Shown here piece after piece: positions 45,668 through 54,714 of a stretch of 64,000 bases of DNA (positions within the stretch are counted from its first letter, which is position 1; the number at the start of each line of letters is the position of its first letter). Under the pieces are notes generated by a model. That model made no database searches, was not told the DNA's origin, and worked only from the letters and a program-made list of their open reading frames with translations. The DNA is from Panax quinquefolius (lineage: Eukaryota; Streptophyta; Magnoliopsida; Apiales; Araliaceae): contig CM035151.1 in the NCBI GenBank assembly GCA_020205615.1, forward strand, positions 11,370,565 to 11,434,564, written 5' to 3'. Position numbers and translations under genes: made by a program.

Positions 45668-46576
45668 AGTATCGAATCCTTAATCCTTAATCCTTGTCAT
45701 TTTCTTAAATTCTTTATTTAAATATTTTTCATCATCCTCAGGTCTTAAATGATGATATTATTATATCTTGGCACTTCAGTGCTATCAGATGAATGATTTT
45801 GAAGAATATCTTTGGCTGTAGTCTGCAATGAGATGATAGGTATTTAAATAGATCTAATGGATCATAGTGGTCGATGATGAATATCTTTGGCATGAAGTCT
45901 GAAAGATGAGCAGTTTTAAATGAACATGATGGCCGATGAATATCTTTGGCCTTTAGTGCAAAGATGAGCAGTGTTTGAGATGAACATGACCGATTGATGA
46001 ATATCTTTGGCTTTAGTGCAAAGATGAATATTTGATTCGAGATGAATATTGATTGATGTTACGGGATAAAATATTGATGATGGACTTTTAAATTCATAGA
46101 TTATAGTAGATTTCATTCTCTACGTAACTCTTCTATGAATTATTATTTCATTGCGAATATTGATCTAAAACTTGTTGTCTATTGTATTCTATCGATTTTT
46201 CCTGTTGGAGACTAACGATAATTTGTTGTATATTATCTTAGTCATAACATTCTTTTTGGGCTAGTTGAGCTCACCCTTTTCCTTGTTGTTCCATTTTTCT
46301 TCTCGGGAGGCGAGAATGTAATGAGTACTAGTCGGGGTATGGAATGAAGGTTCTAGAGAGAGTTGTTTAGTAGTCCTCACCATTATTGTAAAATAATGTA
46401 TCAATAAATGTGATGAGGATTTATTTGAGTATAAATATTGTCTAGAAGATAATATTTGTATTTAAACTCACATTTTTATTGTTGTGATAATAAAGTTGTA
46501 GTTGTTTACGTTGTTTACATGTATTTGGCGACTCGAGAATGGGTTGGATGGAATGGACCAATTTTGGGGTCGTCAC
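45668..46576 (+). repeat. 5' LTR of G1, part 2
   Basis: It resumes exactly where part 1 stopped (AATCCTTAATCCTTGTC), carries the hairpin minisatellite (45770-46060) and the GGCTAGTTGAGCTCACCC block, and ends GGGGTCGTCAC before the PBS. Confidence 0.9.
45770..46065 (+). repeat. ATCTTTG/CAAAGAT hairpin minisatellite in G1 5' LTR
   Basis: About five units with GAATATCTTTGGC...AGTGCAAAGATGA; ATCTTTG can pair with CAAAGAT. In the 5' half of the array (45770-45900) the right arms are mutated (TGAAGTC, GCAATGAG). Confidence 0.7.
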
Positions 46577-46578
46577 GG

Positions 46579-46591
46579 TTGAATATCGAGC
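46579..46591 (+). other. Primer binding site of G1 (tRNA-Met type, imperfect)
   Basis: TTGAATATCGAGC, two bases after the LTR end. It corresponds to TTGGTATCAGAGC with two changes and one missing base. Confidence 0.7.
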
Positions 46592-46745
46592 TTGGGGATA
46601 TGATCTCTGGCGGAGATCGGGAATAGAACTAGGAGGAGAGAGCGAGTAAATCCTTCGCTAGTGTGTCCTACCTAAGCTTATTTGTTGGTTGGTCGTGATA
46701 TAGGGATATTATGTGATTTGTTGATTTCCTTAATTAACCCTTGTT

Positions 46746-47990
46746 TTATGGCGGTGTTTGAGAATGTCGATTGAGAATATTAACAATGGGAGTAAATGAG
46801 GCCCGTGGAGATGCTGTCTTTACCAACGAGGAGAGAGCGTCTGCAGCCGTGGCAATGTTCCTCCTGTGAACAACACCACCGAGCGGATGATGAACGAGGG
46901 GATGTTTAGAAGTTTTTGCGGTTCATGCAAAATCGAGACGAGGAGACTTCGTGTTCAAAATCTGGGAGAGAAATGATAGCAATTCACGGTGGTCACAATG
47001 GCGGCGATTCAAAGAGTTGGGACCACGAGTTCAGGGAAAGCCGATCCGATCATGGCGGAAACATGGGTCAAGCAAATTACCAAGATATTCGATGTCTTGG
47101 GATGCGAAGAAACGAAAGTTCCATTCGCTACTTTTATGTTCCGTGGCGAGCGAGATTCTTTGGTGGGAATCGTGAAGCGTACCCATTCAATTTGCCTTTC
47201 GGCGTGTCGTGGGAGACGTTTGAAAGCAGTTCAATGACAAGTACTTCCACGAAAGTATTAAATCATATGAAGGAAGTGGAGTTTATTAGATTGGAGCGAA
47301 ATAACATGATGGTGTCCCGATGAGGCGAAGTTTGCGAGTTATCCGAGTTTGCACCTCATTTGATGGAGAATGAGGAGCGTTATGGCGCGGATGTTTACGA
47401 GAGGTTGAAACCCGTCATACGTCGATATCTCATTTCTCATAAATTTTCTCTCTATTCGGATGTTGTAAGCGAGGCTCGATTGTTAGAAGCGAGATAACGA
47501 GTGCGTTCAACCGAGGGACCATAACCGAGGATCATACCAAAGATAGCGATCATCGAATAACGATAACCAGTGGAGAAAGAAGAATACGGACAAAAAAGCG
47601 GTAACCACTCTGGTGGTAATCGTGGCCATGAAAATAGAAGAAGCGAGTTGGGAGGAGATTTTAAAGAGGAGATTCAACAACGACCATGTGAAGGCGTCGG
47701 CGCCGATGTGGCAATGGTTCCAAGGAGGAGAAAGACCATTGGTCGTATGTTACAAATCTGGGAAAGAGGGACATATCATTGAAAGCGCCCTAACAGTTTA
47801 AGGTATGCTATAATTGTGGAAAAGAAGGACATATCGCTCGAGATTATGCGATATCGAAACCCTAGTCCGGTGAGGCGGTGACTCAAAAGGATGTCCCGGA
47901 AAAGTCAAAGTCAACGATTCTGGAAGGCGTTTGTCGTGGCCAAATCAAAATCGAGGAACCCGACGAAGTTAGCACGGGTTAGTTAATTAT
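46746..47990 (+). pseudogene. gag: gag of G1
   Basis: Start ATGGCGGTGTTTGAGAATG at 46746 (same as in #5). The capsid domain shows AETWVKQITKIFDVLGC (47057-47107), VPFATFMFRGE (47120-47150), STKVL-HMKEVEFIRLE (47245-47300) and, after a frameshift, KFAELS.F-like residues. Near 47600-47870 are the glycine/arginine-rich linker and two knuckles: a damaged CYKSGKEGH (47748) and CYNCGKEGHIARDYA (47812-47856), in which the last Cys is altered. Frame breaks near 47225, 47325 and 47520. Retention of gag in all deleted copies argues that it was used when they spread. Confidence 0.86.
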
Positions 47991-48620
47991 AAATTCTTGC
48001 GAAGTTTATACCTTACTAGATCTGGGTTCTACCCATTCTTTTATCTCTCTTGCTTTGCGCTCAACGTTTGAACTTGACTACGGAGAAATTAGACTTTGAC
48101 CTATTTATGGAGACTCAGTTAGGAGAAACTTTCATTACATCCGTTGTTTAAAAATCTTGTTTGATTCAAGTTGGCACCATTACATTACACATTGACCTTA
48201 TCTCTTTAAAGATACTTGCTTTTTTTGGAGATTGATTGGTTAACTACTCATCATGCCAAAATTGATTGCTTTTGTAAGGTTGTTAGTTTTCATATTCCTA
48301 AGCAACTCATTATTCAACTCAAGCAATCAAACCATTGTAGTCAAACATTTTCATATCAAGCCATGAAGTCATTCGTTTATTACGGATGTCAAATTTTCTT
48401 AGTCCATGTTATGGATTTGAATAAAGACACGTCGATTTGAATAATATTCTGTTTGTTATTGATTTTTTTTCTGACGTATTTTCTGAAGAATTTATTGGCT
48501 TACTCCCAAAACTCGATATTAAATTTTGTATCGACTTTGAACCCTTACAAAACTCATTTCTAAAATCTCATATCGAATGGCTCTATTGAACTTCGTGAGT
48601 TAAAAATTCAACTATAGAAT
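47991..48620 (+). pseudogene. pol: pol: protease region of G1
   Basis: YTLLDLGSTHSF-like sequence lies at 48009-48045; D-L-G-S-T stands where D-S-G-A-T is usual in chromoviruses. It continues with the open stretch 48216-48440 (IDCFCKVVSFHIPKQL, FSYQAMKSFVYYGCQIF, LVHVMDLNKDTS). The linker to RT follows, with APYRMALLNF-like residues near 48575. Confidence 0.75.
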
Positions 48621-48790
48621 TTGGTACATGAGCCTTTATCTTGTGACTTCCTTTGTGGAATTCACCTAAGCCGACTCTCTGTAGGGGGCGTCCATATTCG
48701 ATGCGATTATAAATCGATAGGTGTCATTGTGACGTCTTATCCAAGATTGGGATATGAGTCACGATTGAGAACAACCTAAGTCGATGTCGA
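48621..48790 (+). other. Unidentified filler at the RT deletion junction of G1
   Basis: About 170 bp including GAATTCACCTAAGCC and AGGTGTCATTGTGACGT. It is not RT-like and is present at the same place in #4 and #5. The part AGGTGTCAT-GTGACGT-TTATCC has a near match at 57086-57115 inside the long solo LTR. Confidence 0.5.
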
Positions 48791-49040
48791 AATCGTAGCT
48801 TTTCTAGGCTTAGTTGGTTATTATCGGAGATTCGTTGAAGGATATTCTCGAATCGCTATTCCATTAACGCAGCTGACTCGTAGAGATACAAAATTCAAAT
48901 GGAGCAAGGAATGTGGGAAGAGCTTCGAAGAACTCAAGAGGAGACTCATTTCAACACATGTTCTGACCATGCCATCCTGGAAAAGCGAACGTGGTAGGCG
49001 ACGTGTTGAGTAGAAGATCGTATATCACAATCTGAGTGCG
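48791..49040 (+). pseudogene. pol: pol: RT thumb and RNase H edge fused (G1)
   Basis: GLVGYYRRFVEGYSRIAIPL (48810-48870) and KFKWSKECGKSFEELKRRLI (48890-48950) are the RT-RNase H connection. They run directly into HPGKANVV.DVLSRRSYI (48975-49025), the very end of RNase H. The RNase H catalytic region between these two is absent. Confidence 0.82.
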
Positions 49041-49660
49041 ATGTTGTCAAAGACTAATTTCGTATAATATACAAATAATAGAGATGGAGATGAAAACTCT
49101 AGGTACCCACGTGATGATATACGAGTACGTGATGATATACGAGTATAATCGACTTTAATCGATAAAGTTAAAGCTGTTCAAGCTACACACCGGAGCTGAT
49201 GAATTTGAAGAAGGAGGTGCAAGAAGTTGTTATTTCAAAAGCGAGAATCGGTGAGGTGAGGAAAGCTCAAACCTTCGATTTATTAATCCATTTGAAATTC
49301 TCGATCGAATAGGAACTGTGGCCTATAGACTCGTTTTACCACCAAGTATGACGCGTGTTCATAACGTTTTTCACGTATCGATGTTACGTAAATATGTGGA
49401 CGACCCGAAACACGTCATTGAGTTAGAACCGGACGAGATAGCCGAAGACTTAACGTACGAGGAGGTACCTGTCAAGATTTTGTAGAGGAAAGAACATGAC
49501 CTATGTATCGAGGTTATACCATAAGTTAAAGTTTTGTGGAGAAACCATGCTTTATTGAGGAAATGACACAGGAGTTGGAAACGAAAATGAAAGCGAGGTA
49601 TCTTTACCTTTTCGAAACACCAGGTACGTACGTCAATTTCGAGGACGAAATTTCATAAGG
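49041..49660 (+). pseudogene. pol: pol: integrase edge and chromodomain-like tail (G1)
   Basis: LKKEVQEVVISKARIGE (49205-49253) is followed at once by KAQTFDLLI..FEILDRIG (49262-49310), so the zinc finger and core of integrase are missing. Then come AYRLVLPPSMTRVHNVFHVS (49325-49380), MLRKYVDDPKHVIELEPDE (49381-49438), EDLTYEEVPVKIL (49445-49483), KVLWRNHAL (49530) and NENESEV (49580). The tail matches the chromodomain-like C-terminus of Tekay-type integrases. Confidence 0.85.
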
Positions 49661-49669
49661 AGGGGAGGT
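49652..49669 (+). other. Polypurine tract of G1
   Basis: TTCATAAGGAGGGGAGGT directly before TGTAAGACCCC at 49670. Confidence 0.88.
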
Positions 49670-50888
49670 TGTAAGACCCCAAATTTTTTTAAATAAAAAG
49701 GAATTTCCTTTATTTATTATTTTGAAATAGTAAGGGTGAATTTGATTAATGTGGTTAGTTATGGGTAAAATCGCAAATATTTCAAAATAAGCAAGTGGTT
49801 ATAAAATATTCATTGTTGTTTGGGAATATTCGTTTTGGTCGTGGAATATTAAATGCTTGTCGGGAATATTAAATGCGACGGTAGCGACCCATGTATGTGG
49901 GCCCCATAACGGATAATTGTCGGGATGAAGAAAAACGACAAAGTTTGGGTGGTTATAAATAACGGCGTAGTTATTCACAAATTAAGACTGTTGGAATACC
50001 CGGTGGTTAAAATACAGTAATACGCGTGGTTGCACAGTAGCACACGGTATTGCACAGTATTGTTGAATTATTGATTCTTACGTAAGATGGCACTACTCAA
50101 TAATTTTCACAGTAGTTACGGTTCAATATTTTATTGATTCAATAATTGCTGCGTTGATATTTTATATTATTGTTGTTCAATAATTGTCATTTGCGATATT
50201 TTCCCATTATCGGATCAATAATTCATATTATTTGAATAATATTATTAGATAACATTATTGGCAATGTCTAGAAAGTTACATCTAAGGAGAGGTTTGGTCA
50301 CCTAATTGCGGCGCCAATGAGAGAGATCCTTATTGGAAGCCCCTCTTTCTGAGGAACGTGCAGGTTGTCATAATTGTGATTACGTAATATTATTTGTGAA
50401 TAATTAATTATTGATTCATATGATAAGGAAATATTTATTTTATATGAATATAAATGATGGATTTATTTATGTGGTTATTAATGAAGGAATTAATGCTGAG
50501 ATATTTTATTTGTATTTTGTCGGATTGGAGGTATTAAAAGATCAAATCGGTGTTATTACAGCTTTATTGTGTGAGTTATAATATTTAATCCGACCGTTGG
50601 ATCGTGGTAATTTTTGGATATGTTATACATATATAAGTTGAGTATATGTCCACAAATTTTGAACCGTTAAAAATGAACGAAGGATTTGTTATGAATTTTA
50701 AGAGGTGAATTATTGATTAGGAAATTAGGGTTATAATTGATTTTGGTGGAAAATTCTAGAATTGAGTGGGCCCCACTTGTGGTTGGTGAAAAATGTGCTG
50801 AATTTTATTTCAAATGTGGTGGGTGGGAATAGTAGCGGTAAAAGCCATCGGGGTTGCGGTTAAGTCCTTGCTTCGCTTTAACATTTTC

Positions 50889-50900
50889 CTATAAATAGAG
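50889..50900 (+). promoter_or_regulatory. TATA box in 3' LTR of G1
   Basis: CTATAAATAGAG, followed by the (CT)-rich stretch 50938-50965, as in the 5' LTR. Confidence 0.6.
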
Positions 50901-51090
50901 GCTTAAGTTAGAATTGAAAATCACACCGAAAACAAAGTTTTCTCTCTTTCTCTCTATATTATTGAGCGTATTTTGTGAGTATTTAGATACTTTGAGAGTT
51001 CTTTGTTCAATACAAGTTTCATTCAAAGATCACTTCCGAATCTTTCCTTCCGGTACTTGATTCTTTGAGGTAAGGGATGTTATTTTCTTC

Positions 51091-51127
51091 TCAAATGATA
51101 TTAATTCTTCAATATCATTATCTTTGA
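51091..51127 (+). repeat. Conserved hairpin after the donor-like motif
   Basis: TCAAATGATATT / AATATCA...TTTGA: a 7-bp inner stem (TGATATT/AATATCA) around AATTCTTC, with an outer TCAAA/TTTGA. It is present in all G LTRs, including minus copies (about 10716-10755 and 14898-14940). Confidence 0.65.
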
Positions 51128-51179
51128 AATATTGGTTGGAACTTTTTATCAAATTTGGAACTTTTTCATGTATCGGGTT

Positions 51180-51262
51180 ACTATTCATGAGTTCTTATTC
51201 ACGAGTTACTATTCATGAGTTACTATTCACGAAAGTTACTATTCACGAGTACTATTCAATGT
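51180..51262 (+). repeat. 14-bp tandem repeat (ACTATTCA(c/t)GAGTT)
   Basis: Five or six units of ATTCACGAGTTACT or ATTCATGAGTTACT in tandem. The same array with different numbers occurs at 54415-54500 and in all minus copies. Confidence 0.78.
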
Positions 51263-51589
51263 AAGCGTGAAGATGTTTTTGTGGAATTTCTATCTTTTGG
51301 TGTCTGAGTTACTATTCACGTATACTTGGCCTTATTCACGAATCTGACATTATTCAATTATTCAAAAAAAAAAATTTTTCTTTTCGTCTAAAATATCTAT
51401 TCGGATACTAGCTTTGATTGTATCCATTTTTTAATCATTCTTGAATTTTACACCACTATGATTATTTTGAGGTATTGTTGGACATGGATAAAACAAAAAT
51501 ACTAATCCTTAATCCTTAATCCTTGTCATTTTGTTTCACCGGATTCGTTCTTTAAAATATTTTTCATCATCCTCGGTCTTAAATGATGA

Positions 51590-51890
51590 TATTATTGAAT
51601 ATCTTTGGCTTTGTAGTGCAAAGATGAATGATTTCTCAAGAATATCTTTGGCCTTGTAGTGCAGAAGATGAGCGGTGTTTAAATGAAATACGATGATCGC
51701 GATGAATATCTTTGGCTCATAGTGCAAAGATGAACAGTGTTTAAATGAACATGACCGATCGATGAATATCTTTGGCCTTTAGTGCAAAGATGAGCAGTGT
51801 TGAGATGAACATGATGGATTGATGAATATCTTTGGCTGTAGTGCAAAGATGAATATTTGATTTGAGATGAATATTGATTGATGTTACGAG
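51590..51890 (+). repeat. ATCTTTG/CAAAGAT hairpin minisatellite in G1 3' LTR
   Basis: Five units of about 60 bp. The first has ATCTTTG at 51601-51607 and CAAAGAT at 51619-51625. The spacers AGCAGTGTTTAAATGAACATGA are also repeated. Confidence 0.8.
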
Positions 51891-52405
51891 GATAAAATAT
51901 TGATGATGGATTTTTAAATTCATAGATTATAGTAGATTTCATTCTCTACGTAACTCTTCTATGAATTATTATTTCATTGCGAATATTGATCCGAAACTTG
52001 TTGTCTATTGTATTCTATCGAGATTTTTTCTGTTGGAGACTAACGATAATTTGTTGTATATTATCTTAGTCATAACATTCTTCTTCTTGGGCTAGTTGAG
52101 CTCACCCTTTTCCTTGTTGTTCCATTTTTCTTCTCAGGAGGCGAGAATGTAGCGAGTACTAGTCGGGGTATGGAATGAAGGTTCTAGAGAGAGTTGTTTA
52201 GTAGTCCTCACCATTATTGTAAAATAATGTATCAATAAATGTGATGAGGATTTATTTGAGTATAAATATTGTCTAGAAGTTAATATTTGTATTTAAACTC
52301 ACAGTTTTATTGTTGTGATAATAAAGTTGTAGTTGTTTCTGTACCATGTATTTGGCGCACTCGAGAATGGGTTGGATGGAATGGACCAATTTTGGGGTCG
52401 TCATA

Positions 52406-52410
52406 TATAC
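52406..52410. other. Right target-site duplication of G1 (TATAC)
   Basis: Exact repeat of 34722-34726. Confidence 0.85.
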
Positions 52411-52719
52411 AAACTTCGTAAATTATGTTCTGAAATTAATCAAAACTTACATTTGTGGTTATATAACCGAAACTTGTTTGGTCGATGAAGTGTGAAATTC
52501 CATTCTTTTGGAGGAATTTTCCTCAAGAAATCTGCCATCTCCTCACCCGTTCTTCGAGATATATCTCCTAAATCGCCAGAGACTTGGTCAGGGTGGTCCA
52601 AATTGGAAGAAGAGATCTCGGTCCGGTAATGAAAAACCACTTCTCATGCCAACCTTTGTTGCTGGAAGGAGTGTTCATCAGAGGTCTCCTCTTGAACCTT
52701 GTGTTGGGCCGAGCAGATT
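52411..52719 (-). pseudogene. Antisense ORF of Tat element, middle piece
   Basis: The minus-strand frame 52640-52440 includes EEMADFLRKIPPKEWNF and HRPNKFRLYNHKCKF. Upstream, near 52719-52640, are the residues RPNT..KRRPLMNTPSSNKGWHEKWFF-like in a neighbouring frame. The combination of a W/F.SARP-like entry, PSSNKGW and K-WFF is typical of plant 'putative gypsy type transposon' proteins (PF04195). It lies between two insertions: left G1, right the solo LTR. Confidence 0.75.
52715..52719. other. Left target-site duplication of the solo LTR (AGATT)
   Basis: AGATT before TGTAAGACCCC (52720), repeated at 57281-57285 after GGTCGTTACA. Confidence 0.9.
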
Positions 52720-54118
52720 TGTAAGACCCCGAATTTTATGAAATAAAAGTATTCAATTTTTCTTATAATTACTATTCAGTAAATGGTTAAATTGATAAAA
52801 GTTAAAGTTAAGGGTGATATATGAATTTTTTTCAAAATACACAAGTGGTTATAAAATATTCATTGTTGTTTGGGAATATTCGTTTGGTCGTGGAATATTC
52901 TTTACGTAGGGAATTATTATGCGACGGCAAGTAGCCCATTTTGGGCCCCATAATGTAATAATAGCTTCGGATGAAGAAAATGACAAAATTAAGTTTTTAT
53001 AAATAATTGGCGTAATCGTTCTGAATTAACACCGCTTGGAATACCCGATTGTAAAAGTAAAAGTAATACGCGTTGTTGCACAAGATAGCTTTACGGTATT
53101 ATTAAGATAGATTTTTTTCAATTATTGATTCTTACGTGAGAAGGCACTACTCAATAATTGTTACGATAATTCTTCGCTCAATATTTTATTTTATTGATTC
53201 AATAATTCTTTGTGTTGATATTTTATTATTGTTGTTCAATAATTATCAACGCACAAGATTTCCCATTATCGGATCAATAATTCATATTATTTGAATAATA
53301 TTATTAGATAGCATTATTGGCAATGTCTAGAAAGTTTTGTCAAGGAGAGGTTTGGTCACCTAATTGCTACCAAGATGAGGAGAAATTCTTATTGAAAGCC
53401 CTCTTCCTGAAACCGCCTGTTGTCATTATTGTGATTACGTAATATTATTTGTGAATAATTAGTTATTGATTTATATGATAAGAAAATATTTATTTGATGT
53501 GGATATAAATGATGGATTTATTTATGTATTTATAAGTGAAGGAATTAAAGATGAGGTGTTTTATCAAGATTTGTCGAAAATGGAGAACAAAATATGGGAT
53601 TTTCGGAAAAATTAGTTTATTACTTGATTTTGTAAAATCCATAACTCTTTAATATATAATGAGTTAAGAGATGAGCCATATATCAAAAGAAAGCCCTAGA
53701 AGTAAGCTAACTGTAGAAATTTGAATCACCCAAAAATTCTTTGTAGATATTTTCGTGGTGAAATTTTGAATGAAATCGGTCCAAAGGACTAATAGTCCGA
53801 AAAATCGGTGTTCTTCACTATATTGCGTGAGTTATAAATTTTGATCCGACCGTTGGATCGTTGTAATTTTTAGATATGTTATACATATATAAGTTGAGTA
53901 TATGTCCACAAATTTTGAACCGTTAAAAATGAACGTATGATTTGTTATGAATTTTAAGAGGTAACTGATTCTAAATTAGGTTTTGGTGGAAAATTCTAGA
54001 ATTGAGTGGGCCCCACTCTTGGTTATTGGAGAAGATGGCTGATTTTTGGTGGGTGGAATAGTAGCGGTAAAGCCATCGGTGTAAAGCAGTCAAGTCTGCT
54101 TGGTAATTAACATTTTCC

Positions 54119-54128
54119 TATAAATAGA
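54119..54128 (+). promoter_or_regulatory. TATA box in solo LTR
   Basis: TATAAATAGAGG at the conserved place, followed by GAATTGAAAATCACACCG as in G1. Confidence 0.58.
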
Positions 54129-54414
54129 GGGGCTAAGTTAGAATTGAAAATCACACCGAAACAAAGTTTTCCTCTTTCTCTCTCTAGATTATTGAGTGTA
54201 ATTTGTGAATATTTAGATACTTGGTGAGTTGATATTCATCGATTGCAAGTTTCCTTGATGTCATATCCAGATATCTGTCGGAAGTCTTTGCTCTTTTTGA
54301 GGTAAGGGATAGTAAGGGATATTATTTTTTTCATGATGATATTATTTCTTGATATCATTATCTTTGAAATGTTGATCTGAAGTTTTTATCAAATTTGGAA
54401 CTTTTTCATATCGG

Positions 54415-54500
54415 GTTACTATTCATGAGTTACTTATTCACGAGTTACTATTCATGAGAGTTCTTATTCACGAGTTACTATTCACGAGTACTATTCATGA
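54415..54500 (+). repeat. 14-bp tandem repeat in solo LTR
   Basis: Six units of ATTCA(c/t)GAGTTACT with small variants. Confidence 0.75.
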
Positions 54501-54714
54501 AGCGTGAAGATGTTTTTGTGAAATTTCTATCTTTTGGTGTAGAGATTCTTATTCACGTATACTGCACTATTCACGATACTCTGACTATTCAATTGAAAAA
54601 TAAAATTTCTTCTTTTAAGTCCAAAATATCTATTCGGATACTAGCTTTGATTGTATCCATGTTTTGATCATTCTTGAATTTTACACCACTATGATTATTT
54701 TGAGGTATTTTTGG

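Larger units (their letters stand above)
34727..52405 (+). mobile_element. Element G1: internally deleted chromovirus with nested copia element
   Basis: Plus strand: 5' LTR 34727-36505 and 45668-46576, interrupted by a copia element; PBS, gag, protease, pol remnants, PPT; 3' LTR 49670-52405. TATAC occurs on both sides. Without the nested element it is about 8.5 kb, with an interior of 3.1 kb. It shares its three pol deletions with #4 and #5. It inserted into the antisense ORF of the Tat element. Confidence 0.92.
49670..52405 (+). repeat. 3' LTR of G1
   Basis: 2,736 bp, uninterrupted, TGTAAGACCCC...GGGGTCGTCATA. It serves as the reference G LTR in this window: TATA box 50889-50900, donor-like motif 51067-51076, conserved hairpin 51091-51127, 14-bp repeats 51180-51260, hairpin minisatellite 51590-51890. 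The last bases read CATA instead of CACA. Confidence 0.92.
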
